This document shows positions 43,083 through 52,330 of a stretch of DNA of 64,000 nt, one piece after another. Position numbers and translations under genes: made by a program. Origin of the DNA: CAYVXE01 sp964455375 (GTDB lineage Bacteria > Zhuqueibacterota > Zhuqueibacteria > Oceanimicrobiales > Oceanimicrobiaceae); assembly GCA_964455375.1 (NCBI GenBank), contig CAYVXE010000008.1:1-64000 (forward strand), read 5' to 3'. A model generated the notes under the pieces. It was not told where the DNA came from and did not search any database. It worked only from the letters and a program-made list of their open reading frames with translations. How positions within the stretch are numbered: position 1 is the first letter of the stretch; the number at the start of each line of letters is the position of its first letter.

Positions 43083-45769
43083 ACCTGAAAATTACAAATT
43101 TGGAATTTAAGTTAAATTTTAACATCGTCAAAGCTATTGCCAAAAGGGATCTAAGGATTTATTTTTCCAACCCCACAGGCTACGTTTTTATCACCCTGTT
43201 TATTTTCCTCAGTGCATCTGCGGCTTTCTGGCAGGAGAGGTTTTTCCTGAACAATCTTGCGAATCTCGATCAGTTAAATCAACTGTTTCCGCTGCTGCTT
43301 TTGTTCTTTATCCCGGCGTTGACCATGGGCGTTTGGGCAGACGAAAACAAACAAGGAACAGATGAACTTTTATTAACATTACCGGCCACTGACCTGGAAG
43401 TGGTCTTTGGAAAATATCTGGCGACCCTCGGCATTTACACCGCTGCTTTGATTTTATCTTCAAGCCATATATTTATTTTAGAATGGCTGGGCAGCCCCGA
43501 CCTCGGATTAATGTTTGGGAATTACCTGGGTTTCTGGTTTATCGGTGCCGCTTTAATCACTGTGGGCATGCTGGCATCTTTACTGACGTCCAACATCACC
43601 ATCGCGTTTATTTTAGGCGCTATCTTTTGCGGATTTTTTGTTTTTATCAACTCGTTAGGTGCTATCGTCAGCGATTCAATACAGAGGACAATTGGTGAGT
43701 TAGGTGTGTTTAACCACTTTGACGATTTTGCCCGCGGCATCATCTCTTTTTCCGGCGTAATTTACTTTATCTCCTTAACCTTTTTTATGTTGTATTTGAA
43801 TGTGCTGTTAATTGGAAAACGGCACTGGCCTCTGGAAGCAGACGGCTATAAAATGTGGGTGCACCAACTCGTACGGGCAACAGCCGTAGCCATCGCACTC
43901 ATCAGCGTAAACGTCATCTTAAGCCGGGTGGCGTTGCGGCTGGATGTCACTTCGGAACAGTTACATTCACTTTCCGGTGAAACGGAAACACTTATCAATG
44001 AAATCCGGGATGACCGGCCCGTTTTCATCGAAGCATTCATCAGTAAAAACGTCCCACAACAATATGTGCAAACACGTTCAAATCTTCTCGGATTTCTTGA
44101 AGAAATGGACGCGGTTGGCGGTAGTAAATTGCAAATTCTTATTCATGATACGGAAGCATTCTCAAAGGAAGCACAACGCGCCCGCGATAATTTCGGCATC
44201 ACACCTGTAGAGGTACAAAACCTCGGTGCTGCAAGGTCGAGTGTGGAACCGATTTTCATGGGACTCGCTTTTAAATGCGGTGCAGAAGAACAAGTCATCC
44301 CGTTTTTTGATCGCGGTTTGCCGGTGGAATATGAGCTGGCCCGCAGTATTCGTGTCGTGGCCAAAACCAAACGCAAAAAAATCGGTGTTCTCACGACCGA
44401 AGCCAAACTTTTCGGTGGCTTCGATTTTCAGAGTATGCGCAGCAATCCCTCCTGGCCTGTCGTGGAGGAATTAAAAAAACAGTACGATGTGGTTCAGGTG
44501 TCCGCCGAAAATCCCATCACGGAAGAACTTGACGGACTGCTAGCGGCACTGCCTTCATCCTTGCCGCAACCGCAAATGGACAATCTTCTGACATACATTA
44601 ACCAGGGGCATCCCACACTTTTGCTCGTAGATCCGCTTCCGGTTTTCAATGTAGGTTTATCACCGTCGGAAAAAAGCGGTGCAAACACAAATCCGTTTAT
44701 GCGTAATCAGGGTCCGCAACCAAAACCAAAAGGAGACATCCATCGTTTCATCAAAAATTTAGGCTTCAGTTGGAACAAGGCGCAAATTGTCTGGGACGCC
44801 TACAATCCACACCCGGATTTAGCGCATCTGCAGCCGGAAATTGTTTTTGTGGGATCGGGCAATGAAAATCCCGATGCCTTCAATGAGAAGGCCATTGAGA
44901 GCGCCAATCTGCAAGAAGCCGTTTTTCTGTTTCCCGGCTACTTGCAAAAGGGAATTGAAAAAAACTACGAGTTCACTCCGCTGGTCAAAACCGGCGTAAT
45001 TTCCGGTTCTGAAGATTACCGCCAATTGGTACAAAGAAGCTTTTTCGGCGTTCAAATGACATCGCCGCCGTTCCATCGACCAAACAGCCTGGATTATACA
45101 ATTGCCGCTCATATCAAGGGGCAATCCGTGAGTGACGACTCCACCGAAGCACCAAAATCAGTGAACATCATTGCCATTGCAGATGTGGATTTCATCTCAC
45201 AGGAATTTTTTGAAATCCGCAAACGTTCGGTGGGCAATCTCAACTTTGACAATGTTTCCTTTTTCCTGAATTGTATCGATGTCTTGGTTGGGGACAATTC
45301 TTTCATCACCCTAAGAACCAAACGCCGCAAACACCGAACTTTAGAGACTGTGGAAGCGCAAACCGCAAAATTCATCGAACAACGCAACAAAGAGGAACAG
45401 GATGCCGAAGCAGAAGCTTCAAAAGCGTTGCGGGATGCGCAAAATCGGCTCAATGAACGCGTCAATGAAGTGCGGCAGCGTACAGACCTCGATGCGCGTA
45501 CAAAACAAATTATGGCGCAAAATTTACAGGAAGTGGAGAATCGTAAATTTGAAGCTCTGAAGGCAAATATCGAGGCGCAAAAAGAGGCAAAAATCAACCG
45601 CAGCAAAGAAAGAATGGAAGAACAGATTCGCAACATCGAGGGCAGCATCAAAGCGCTTGCCGTCATTCTCCCGCCAATTCCGGTCTTTATTTTAGGCGTC
45701 ATGATTTTCGTCCGCCGGCAGAAACGGGAAAAAGAAGGTGCATCTGCTGCGAGGAGATTACGCGGCTAA
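43079..45769 (+). CDS. Fused ABC-2 permease and GldG-type auxiliary protein (GldF-GldG fusion)
   Basis: This 896-residue protein joins two parts usually seen as separate proteins. Residues 1-270 form a GldF-like ABC-2 permease with six helices (start: AIAKRDLRIYFSNPTGYVF; WADENKQGTDELLLTLP). Residues about 275-760 are a GldG/ABC_transp_aux domain (Rossmann-like segments KKIGVLTTEAK, GLLAALPSS, HPTLLLVDPLPVF). Then comes a charged coiled coil (about 765-865, rich in Glu, Ala, Arg, Lys) and a last transmembrane helix with a basic tail. GldFG works with GldA in gliding and surface export in Bacteroidota. The TAA stop is the first three bases of repeat copy D. Confidence 0.88.
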   Translation: MNLKITNLEFKLNFNIVKAIAKRDLRIYFSNPTGYVFITLFIFLSASAAFWQERFFLNNLANLDQLNQLFPLLLLFFIPALTMGVWADENKQGTDELLLTLPATDLEVVFGKYLATLGIYTAALILSSSHIFILEWLGSPDLGLMFGNYLGFWFIGAALITVGMLASLLTSNITIAFILGAIFCGFFVFINSLGAIVSDSIQRTIGELGVFNHFDDFARGIISFSGVIYFISLTFFMLYLNVLLIGKRHWPLEADGYKMWVHQLVRATAVAIALISVNVILSRVALRLDVTSEQLHSLSGETETLINEIRDDRPVFIEAFISKNVPQQYVQTRSNLLGFLEEMDAVGGSKLQILIHDTEAFSKEAQRARDNFGITPVEVQNLGAARSSVEPIFMGLAFKCGAEEQVIPFFDRGLPVEYELARSIRVVAKTKRKKIGVLTTEAKLFGGFDFQSMRSNPSWPVVEELKKQYDVVQVSAENPITEELDGLLAALPSSLPQPQMDNLLTYINQGHPTLLLVDPLPVFNVGLSPSEKSGANTNPFMRNQGPQPKPKGDIHRFIKNLGFSWNKAQIVWDAYNPHPDLAHLQPEIVFVGSGNENPDAFNEKAIESANLQEAVFLFPGYLQKGIEKNYEFTPLVKTGVISGSEDYRQLVQRSFFGVQMTSPPFHRPNSLDYTIAAHIKGQSVSDDSTEAPKSVNIIAIADVDFISQEFFEIRKRSVGNLNFDNVSFFLNCIDVLVGDNSFITLRTKRRKHRTLETVEAQTAKFIEQRNKEEQDAEAEASKALRDAQNRLNERVNEVRQRTDLDARTKQIMAQNLQEVENRKFEALKANIEAQKEAKINRSKERMEEQIRNIEGSIKALAVILPPIPVFILGVMIFVRRQKREKEGASAARRLRG

Positions 45770-45903
45770 CGAGACTGTAGAAAAAGCAGAAATTAAATAA
45801 ATTTTCATATTGAGCGTAGTCGAAACATGGTTTAAAAACAATGAGTTGCAGCTTTCGACTCCGCTCAGGCTGAAACATGAAACTACTTTTTCGACAGTCT
45901 TAA
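45767..45903 (+). repeat. Dispersed inverted-repeat element, copy D
   Basis: This 137-bp copy starts TAACGAGACTGTAG and ends ACTTTTTCGACAGTCTTA. It keeps the inner inverted pair (TTGAGCGTAGTCGAAA and TTTCGACTCCGCTCAGG). The first TAA is the stop codon of the GldFG-like gene. It separates that gene from the DUF4340 gene within what is otherwise one operon and may reduce read-through. Confidence 0.85.
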
Positions 45904-45956
45904 CGTGATTTTGCTGAACACAACAATTTAAAAGAATCTCAAAGGAGACAAATAGA

Positions 45957-47327
45957 ATGAAAGAACTAAAAAAAACGTTATATTTTGGAGGTGCCGCCGT
46001 CTTACTGGCGCTCATTGCTTTTATTTCCTCTCCAAAGCGGGTTACCCCGGAAGCATTTCTTGATACCGGAGAATTGTTTTTCCCCGACTTTCAGGATCCG
46101 AACGACGCGACGACGCTTGAAGTTGTGGAGTACAATGAAGAAACCGGCACACCGGTTCCATTCAAAGTTACCTTTAAAGACGGGCAGTGGACAATCCCGT
46201 CGCATTATGATTATCCTGCGGACGCCAAAGATCGCTTATCGAAAACCGCCGCAGGGGTCATCGGTATTCGCAAGGATGAGTTTCGCTCCGACAATGTTGC
46301 CGACCACGAAGCACTTGGTGTCATCGATCCTTTGGACGAAACCGTCACCACGCTGAAAGGCCGTGGAACGCGTATTACACTCAAAAATGCAAGCGGTAAC
46401 ATTCTTGCAGATTTCATCATGAGCAAAAATATAGAAGACAAAAAAAAGCTGCGCTATGTGAGAGTCCCCGGACAGAAACGCGTTTATGCATCCAAAGTTG
46501 ATATTGATTTGTCCACAAAATTCGCTGACTGGATAAATAATGACCTCTTAGAAGTCACAAAAGCCGCCATTAACAAAGTCATTTTCAAAGACTATTCCAT
46601 TAATGAACGCTCCGGTACTATCCGGAATCGCGATGTGGTCAGATTAACACGGGACGGCAGCAACTGGAAAGCAAAAAAAATGAGCAAAACCCAGGAAGTG
46701 GATAAAACAAAAATGAACAACTTCCTCACCGCCATTGACGAATTGTCCATTGTTGGCGTGCGACCGAAGCCACAGGGACTCACGAAATCCTTGACGAAAT
46801 CATTTCAAGGCACAAAAATCAAAACGGAGGGCATGTTATCCCTACAATCAAAGGGGTACTATTTTACCAGAGATGGGCAACTGCTTTCTAACGAAGGTGA
46901 GATTCAGGCACAAACCAATAACGGCGTCACCTATACCTTGCGTTTCGGTGAAATTGTTTACGGGTCGGGACTTGCCGTCACAGCAGGTACCGGCAACAAT
47001 GAAAAAACCGACAAAGGCGCTGCTGAAAACCGCTATTTATTTATCACGACACAATTTGACGGCAGCCAATTCAAAGAACCACCTCTACCCAAAAATACTG
47101 CCTTTAAAACCAAAGCCGACAGCCTCTGGAGCGACTCGGACAAACAAAACAAAAAAATTCAGGACACGCATGATCAATGGCAAAAAAAAATCGAAAAAGG
47201 CCAAAAGTTGTCTGACGATTTGAATGAACGTTTTGCGAAATGGTACTATGTGATTTCCAATGACAGTTTTGAAAAACTGCATTTAAAACGGAAAGACCTG
47301 ATTAAGAAAAAAGAAAAAACAAGTTAA
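45957..47327 (+). CDS. DUF4340 domain-containing protein
   Basis: The protein (456 residues) has an N-terminal transmembrane anchor (about 8-24) and a large extracytoplasmic region. DUF4340 features are the repeated pattern of short beta segments ending in FKDGQWTIPSHYDYPADAKDRLSKTAAGVIG and the ADWINNDLLEVTKAAINKVIF block. The C-terminus is highly charged (KKIQDTHDQWQKKIEKGQ). DUF4340 genes regularly follow gldA/gldFG-type operons, as here, so it is probably the extracytoplasmic partner of that transporter. AAGGAG lies before the ATG. Confidence 0.87.
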   Translation: MKELKKTLYFGGAAVLLALIAFISSPKRVTPEAFLDTGELFFPDFQDPNDATTLEVVEYNEETGTPVPFKVTFKDGQWTIPSHYDYPADAKDRLSKTAAGVIGIRKDEFRSDNVADHEALGVIDPLDETVTTLKGRGTRITLKNASGNILADFIMSKNIEDKKKLRYVRVPGQKRVYASKVDIDLSTKFADWINNDLLEVTKAAINKVIFKDYSINERSGTIRNRDVVRLTRDGSNWKAKKMSKTQEVDKTKMNNFLTAIDELSIVGVRPKPQGLTKSLTKSFQGTKIKTEGMLSLQSKGYYFTRDGQLLSNEGEIQAQTNNGVTYTLRFGEIVYGSGLAVTAGTGNNEKTDKGAAENRYLFITTQFDGSQFKEPPLPKNTAFKTKADSLWSDSDKQNKKIQDTHDQWQKKIEKGQKLSDDLNERFAKWYYVISNDSFEKLHLKRKDLIKKKEKTS

Positions 47328-47353
47328 ATCTAACACGCTCACAAAAATGCACG

Positions 47354-47393
47354 ATAGAAACGCCATCGTCGCACACCTCGATGGCGTTTCTAT
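47354..47393 (+). terminator. Long perfect hairpin ending the GldFG-DUF4340 unit
   Basis: A perfect 15-bp stem (ATAGAAACGCCATCG at 47354-47368 with its complement at 47379-47393) with a 10-nt loop lies 27 nt past the stop and is followed by a short TTTAAT tract. It is probably an intrinsic terminator. The remaining 450 bp to the lipid cluster are AT-rich with no supported gene; the cluster promoter must lie there but no clear boxes stand out. Confidence 0.7.
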
Positions 47394-47845
47394 TTAATCT
47401 TAGCGCGCACCACTCCTCGCGGATTCACCCCCTGCCAGACATTCGTAGAATCCAAGCTCCCCACATCAATTCTGAGTACACAATAGCAGATGAAAAAAAA
47501 TCGATTTAGGAGAACGCTTAATAAACTTTTCGCCAATAATTATTGAGACAACAAACGAAATGACGAATGAATCTCTATATTCTCAACAAATAGATAATCT
47601 CTAGTCGCTAATCCTTGTTTTGAAATTAAAAAACATGATAAAAACCAGCACATGGCAAAAGCTAAAAACAAGGAATTTCCTGAACGGCAACACACCGCAA
47701 AACAAATCCAGCAACAACAACTTTAAATCTAAGCGACAATCCGAAATCGGTTGCATTTTACAAACAAATTCGGTATTTTTAAATTTGTATATTTATAATT
47801 TCGTTATTGAAGATTTTCATTTTCCATTAACACCAGGCAGGTTTG

Positions 47846-48793
47846 ATGAACACGTTTAACTCTCATTATTGGGCGCTTATTTTAGGCGGTTCCAGTGGTT
47901 TTGGCTTAGCAACAGCGAAGAAACTGAGTCAGCATGGTATGAACATTTGCATCGTACACCGGGATCGTAAAGGCGCTATGAAACGCATCGAGCCCGAGTT
48001 CCAGAAACTCCGCGAAACCGGCGTACAGGTTCTGACATACAATGTTAATGCTCTGTCTCCGGAAGGCGTGCACCAGACGCTGGACGGCTTGCAATCCGGC
48101 ATGGGTGCGAATGGACGCATCCGGATGATCTTGCACTCAATCGCTTACGGCAATTTAAAACTTCTTACACAAGAGCACCCGAAAACGCACACGTCGCACG
48201 ATCAACTTTTAACGAAACTGAGCCAAAAACTGGCTATCGCAAAAGAAGCTTTGCAATCAACATTTGACGCCTTATTTGAGGAAGGTGAAGAAAATCTCAT
48301 TGGCGTAACCTCCCCCGCTAAATACAATAATGATGATCTTTTACACGAGGAAGATTTTGCCCTGACGATTTACAGCATGGGCAGCAGTCTTGCAACCTGG
48401 GTGCAGGAAATTTTTAAACGTAAGATGTTTGCCGATGATGCCCGTGTTTTAGGGCTCACCAGCGAAGGGAACGAAGTTGCCTGGAAAGGCTACGCCGCAG
48501 TTTCGGCAGCGAAAGTCGTTCTGGAGTCCATTGCCCGCTCCATTGCGGTTGAATATGCGGCCTACGGTATCCGCGCCAATATTGTTCAGGCGGGGGTTAC
48601 CGACACTCCGGCTTTGCGGCTAATTCCCGGCAACGCCCACTTGAAAGCCACAGCGAAACGGCGCAATCCGTTTCACCGCATCACCACACCGGAAGACGTT
48701 GCCAATTTCATTTACCTCCTATGTCTGGATGAAGCCGCCTGGGTCAACGGCAACATCATCCGCGTCGATGGCGGCGAACATATTAGCGGGTAA
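47846..48793 (+). CDS. Enoyl-ACP reductase-like SDR (FabI type)
   Basis: A protein of 315 residues in the SDR fold with a non-classical cofactor loop (GGSSGFGLATA). The catalytic pair is spaced as Tyr216-x6-Lys223 (GYAAVSAAK), the FabI spacing, and not the YxxxK of classical SDRs. SMGSSLATW and GVTDTPALRLIPG also match FabI-type enzymes. It is longer than housekeeping FabI (about 260) because of an insertion around residues 105-160. It would reduce the trans-2-enoyl-ACP in each elongation round. It opens the lipid cluster. The ATG at 47846 was preferred over a TTG one codon upstream. Confidence 0.82.
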   Translation: MNTFNSHYWALILGGSSGFGLATAKKLSQHGMNICIVHRDRKGAMKRIEPEFQKLRETGVQVLTYNVNALSPEGVHQTLDGLQSGMGANGRIRMILHSIAYGNLKLLTQEHPKTHTSHDQLLTKLSQKLAIAKEALQSTFDALFEEGEENLIGVTSPAKYNNDDLLHEEDFALTIYSMGSSLATWVQEIFKRKMFADDARVLGLTSEGNEVAWKGYAAVSAAKVVLESIARSIAVEYAAYGIRANIVQAGVTDTPALRLIPGNAHLKATAKRRNPFHRITTPEDVANFIYLLCLDEAAWVNGNIIRVDGGEHISG

Positions 48794-48860
48794 TTAACAT
48801 TGTTGTATCTGTGTACTCTGTGGCAGTTTTTTATTTATTCGTTGCTAAAGGATCGTTAAA

Positions 48861-49841
48861 ATGATTTATTTACATGGTCTCGGGCACTTTCACCCGGACA
48901 ATGTTATCGACAACCAATTCTTAGAAAATCTTGACATCGGTACCAACAATGATTGGATCATGGAACGAGTGGGCATCCGTACACGTCGAACGGTCTTATC
49001 GCTCGATTACATCAAAGAAACCAAAAATCAGGACCCTCGTGCTGCCAGCGAAGCCTCGGCCTTCAGCAATGCAGTGACCGGCAAGTTAGCTGCCGAGATG
49101 GCCATTAAAAATGCCGGGATCGAAAAAGAGCAGATCGGACTGCTTATTGCCGGTGGTTGCTCTCCGGAGACGCTCACGCCGGCGGAAGCCTGTACTATCG
49201 CCGCCGAACTCGGCCTCGAAGTAAATGCTTTTGACTTAAACTCTGCCTGCTCAAGTTTCGGGTCGCAAATACACTTCCTTGCGATGATGAATCCCGAGGA
49301 GATGCCCGACTTCGTTTTATTGATTTCTCCGGAGAACAACACCCGCTCCATCGACTACACGGACCGGGCAACGGCTGTTTTGTGGGGAGATGGAACGAGT
49401 GCGGCTGTTGTATCTACCAAAGTCCCTGCGAAAGCGAACGTGACTTTTCACACGATGACATCGAGTCCGGACAATTGGAAAAAAGTAACCATTCCCAGAA
49501 TGGGATTTTTCGGACAGGAAGGTGCAACTGTGCAAACTTTTGCCATCAAACGCACGGTTAAATGCTATCGGGAAATCGTTAAGCAGTACCCGGAGCCCGC
49601 GCCTTATTTTATTGGCCATCAAGCTAACTTGGTGATGCTGCAATCCGTTTGCAGCAGATGCGACATTGCCGAAAACAGGCACTTGTTTAACGTGGATGCC
49701 TTTGGCAACACCGGTGCTTCTGGTGCGCCAACCGTTTTGAGTCAAAAATGGCAACGTTTCAAAGCCGGCGACCGACTCGCCCTCATTGTTGTGGGTGCCG
49801 GTTTAACCTGGGCCAGCATGGTAATTGAATTTTCTGAATGA
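48861..49841 (+). CDS. 3-oxoacyl-ACP synthase III-like (KASIII/FabH family)
   Basis: The 326-residue thiolase-fold enzyme has the full KASIII triad: Cys130 (LNSACSSFG), His253 (GHQANLV) and Asn283 (FGNTGASG). An N-terminal ERVGIRTRR segment is also typical. It would start a chain by condensing an acyl-CoA with malonyl-ACP. The sequence departs from housekeeping FabH in its N-terminus (MIYLHGLGHFHPDN), which suggests a special starter unit. AAGGA lies 8 nt before the ATG. Confidence 0.88.
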   Translation: MIYLHGLGHFHPDNVIDNQFLENLDIGTNNDWIMERVGIRTRRTVLSLDYIKETKNQDPRAASEASAFSNAVTGKLAAEMAIKNAGIEKEQIGLLIAGGCSPETLTPAEACTIAAELGLEVNAFDLNSACSSFGSQIHFLAMMNPEEMPDFVLLISPENNTRSIDYTDRATAVLWGDGTSAAVVSTKVPAKANVTFHTMTSSPDNWKKVTIPRMGFFGQEGATVQTFAIKRTVKCYREIVKQYPEPAPYFIGHQANLVMLQSVCSRCDIAENRHLFNVDAFGNTGASGAPTVLSQKWQRFKAGDRLALIVVGAGLTWASMVIEFSE

Positions 49842-49875
49842 ATGCTTCAAAAAAACAAAATCGACAACGGATAAA

Positions 49876-50469
49876 ATGACTTATCAAGATTTTCTGCAAA
49901 GAACTCACTTCACAAAAGAAGAGTTGATTGCTTTCGCCTACGGCAGATTGGTTGACGATGCGCCGGCAGAATTTTCCAGATTACCGGCACCGCCGTTCCT
50001 CATGGTTGATCGCGTTCTCGAAGTTGAAAAACGTGGCAATAAAGGCAACATGGTAGCTGAAAAAAATGTTCAAATCGATGAATGGTTTTTTCAATGCCAC
50101 TTCAATGGTGATCCGGTTCAACCCGGTTGCTTAGGAGTAGATGCCGTCTGGCAGTTGTTAGGCTTCTATTGTGTTTGTTGCGGCAGCGAAGGCAACGGTC
50201 GCGCCCTTGGTTGTAAAGAGGTGAGTTTTGACGGTCAGATCAGGCCACACAACTCGCTGGTGCGCTACGAAATCAACGTGAGAAGATACTCGGTTCTGCA
50301 AGGGGGAGACACCTCGCTGGTCGTGGGCAGCGGCAACGTTTTTGTGGACGATGAGCATATTTACACCATCAAAGATGCGAAGGTTGGTATTTTTAAGGAA
50401 ATCGCTTACAAAGATTATCCCTTTAAATCACAAAATTCGGTTGGCGGAATTATGATGAAAGATTCATAA
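49876..50469 (+). CDS. 3-hydroxydecanoyl-ACP dehydratase-like (FabA family)
   Basis: The hot-dog-fold dehydratase has 197 residues from the ATG at 49876. The active-site stretch QCHFNGDPVQPGCLGVDAVW has the catalytic His75 and the Asp of the FabA motif, followed by QLLGFYCVCCGSEGNGRALG, very close to FabA. FabA can both dehydrate and isomerise the double bond. Whether isomerase activity is kept cannot be seen. A start further upstream (TTG) would overlap the preceding gene by 17 nt. A FabZ-like gene follows, so the cluster has two different dehydratases. Confidence 0.9.
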   Translation: MTYQDFLQRTHFTKEELIAFAYGRLVDDAPAEFSRLPAPPFLMVDRVLEVEKRGNKGNMVAEKNVQIDEWFFQCHFNGDPVQPGCLGVDAVWQLLGFYCVCCGSEGNGRALGCKEVSFDGQIRPHNSLVRYEINVRRYSVLQGGDTSLVVGSGNVFVDDEHIYTIKDAKVGIFKEIAYKDYPFKSQNSVGGIMMKDS

Positions 50470-50533
50470 GAAAATGGTTGTATTTTTGCCTGTAATGATT
50501 ATATTTTATGAAATTTTTCACATAATCTAATAA

Positions 50534-50992
50534 ATGGATCATTTGACAAAAAAAGAAGTACTGCAACTGGTACCGCAGCAAACGCCCTTTCGTTTTATCG
50601 ATGAAATCCTTGAATTAAGTAACGACGGTATTATCTCATCGTACACATTCAAAGAGGATGAGACGTTTTACGCAGGGCATTTCCCGGGCAATCCCATAAC
50701 ACCGGGAGTCATTCTGTTGGAAACCATGGCACAGACCGGCGTTGTTGCGTACGGAATTTACCTGGCATCCCAACAAATGAGTCGCGACGAAATTCAAAAG
50801 ATTCTCACCGTGTTTACGGAGGCGGAAGTAGAATTTTCCGGCATTGTACGACCGGGAGACCGGGTCATTATTCGGGCAAAAAAGCAATACTTTCGACGCC
50901 TGAAATTAAAAGTCGACGCCGAAATTGCCCTGGAAAACGGTGATATTGTTTGCAGTGGCACCATTGCAGGAATGGGACTTAAACAAACATGA
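50534..50992 (+). CDS. 3-hydroxyacyl-ACP dehydratase-like (FabZ family)
   Basis: The hot-dog protein (152 residues) contains the FabZ motif GHFPGNPITPGVILLETMAQ with His49 and Glu63, the two catalytic residues. PFRFIDEI near the N-terminus and RPGDRVIIRAKK near the C-terminus also fit. It overlaps the downstream ketosynthase by 4 nt (ATGA). It should dehydrate long-chain 3-hydroxyacyl-ACP in the same pathway. Confidence 0.9.
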   Translation: MDHLTKKEVLQLVPQQTPFRFIDEILELSNDGIISSYTFKEDETFYAGHFPGNPITPGVILLETMAQTGVVAYGIYLASQQMSRDEIQKILTVFTEAEVEFSGIVRPGDRVIIRAKKQYFRRLKLKVDAEIALENGDIVCSGTIAGMGLKQT

Positions 50993-52278
50993 AAAACAGA
51001 GTCGTCATCACGGGTCTTGGTATCGTCGCTCCGAACGGGCATGGAATAGAAGCCTTCGAAAGAGCGTTAAAAACAGGTGAGTCCGGAATCAGATTTATCC
51101 CGGAACTGGAAGAATTGAAATTTGGTTGCCGTGTTGCAGGTGTGCCGCAAAACATCGACGAAATCTGCGAACGCTACTTCTCGGAAGATCAGCTCTTAGC
51201 GATGAACAGCAGCATACGGTACGCATCCATTGCCGCAATTGATGCCTGGCGGGATGCAGGGTTTGAGGTTCCGCCCGATGATTCGGAGGACGTGAACTGG
51301 GACACCGGAGCAATCATCGGAACTGGAATTGGTGGCATGGATACCATTGCCGAGAGAGTCGTACCGTTTACATTCGCCGGTAAAGTACGCAGGCTCGGCA
51401 GTACTGCCGTTGAACAGGTCATGGCCAGCGGCGTCTCAGCAAAAATCGGTGGACTGCTGGCCTTGGGAAACCAGGTTACGACGAACAGCAGTGCGTGCAG
51501 TACGGGAACCGAAGCAATTGTAGACGCCATGTACAGAATCCGCAACGGGCTGGCCGAACGCATGTTAGCGGGGGGCTCGGAGGGAGCATCACCGTATATC
51601 TGGTCTGGATTTGATGCCATGCGTGTGTTAAACAGAACCCGCAACGATGAACCGGAAAAAGCCTCACGCCCTATGAGTGCCAGTGCCGCAGGCTTCATCC
51701 CGGGGTCCGGCGCCGGTGTTTTGATGCTTGAAAATTTAGACAGTGCACTGGAACGAGGCGCAAAAATTTATGCTGAAATCATTGGTGGCGCCATCAATTG
51801 CGGCGGCCATCGAATGGGTGGCAGCATGACCGCTCCAAATCCCACAGGTGTGCAACGCTGTATCCGCGATGCTCTAAAGGACGCCAAAATTGGCGGTAGC
51901 GATGTCGATGCAATTAACGGCCATCTGACTGCAACATTTGCCGACCCCTATGAGATCAAAAACTGGGCAGAAGCCCTTAACAGAACCGAAGATAATTTTC
52001 CACTTATTAACGCTACCAAATCTTTGATCGGACATTCACTCGGCGCTGCCGGTGGACAGGAGTCGGTAGCCAGCATTCTGCAAGTGTATAAAGGGTTTGT
52101 GCATGGTTCGGCAAATTGTGAAGATTTACACGAAAAACTACTGCCGTTTTCCAATCGTATTGTCCGCCAAACAAGAGAAACGCCGGATTTGAGAATTCAG
52201 GCAAAAGCGAGCTTTGGATTCGGCGATGTAAACACATGTATTTTTTTCAAAAAATGGGAACAAAAAGCAATAAAATGA
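50989..52278 (+). CDS. Beta-ketoacyl-ACP synthase (FabF/FabB family)
   Basis: The 429-residue condensing enzyme has the Cys-His-His triad: Cys170 (NSSACSTG), His312 (INGHLTAT) and His349 (LIGHSLGAAGG). The first His motif is NGHLTAT and not the usual AHGTST, so it belongs to a divergent subfamily. It elongates an acyl-ACP by two carbons with malonyl-ACP. Its position between the dehydratase and the ACP gene makes it the cluster's own elongating enzyme. Confidence 0.92.
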   Translation: MKNRVVITGLGIVAPNGHGIEAFERALKTGESGIRFIPELEELKFGCRVAGVPQNIDEICERYFSEDQLLAMNSSIRYASIAAIDAWRDAGFEVPPDDSEDVNWDTGAIIGTGIGGMDTIAERVVPFTFAGKVRRLGSTAVEQVMASGVSAKIGGLLALGNQVTTNSSACSTGTEAIVDAMYRIRNGLAERMLAGGSEGASPYIWSGFDAMRVLNRTRNDEPEKASRPMSASAAGFIPGSGAGVLMLENLDSALERGAKIYAEIIGGAINCGGHRMGGSMTAPNPTGVQRCIRDALKDAKIGGSDVDAINGHLTATFADPYEIKNWAEALNRTEDNFPLINATKSLIGHSLGAAGGQESVASILQVYKGFVHGSANCEDLHEKLLPFSNRIVRQTRETPDLRIQAKASFGFGDVNTCIFFKKWEQKAIK

Positions 52279-52330
52279 GTTACTCTTAAACGTATAAAAT
52301 ATTTGAAACATGACTGATGGAGGTTTTTAA

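Noticed and set aside
47620..47859. A 79-codon plus-strand frame before the lipid cluster
   Set aside because: Asn/Lys-rich, no ribosome site, and overlaps the start of the FabI-like gene.
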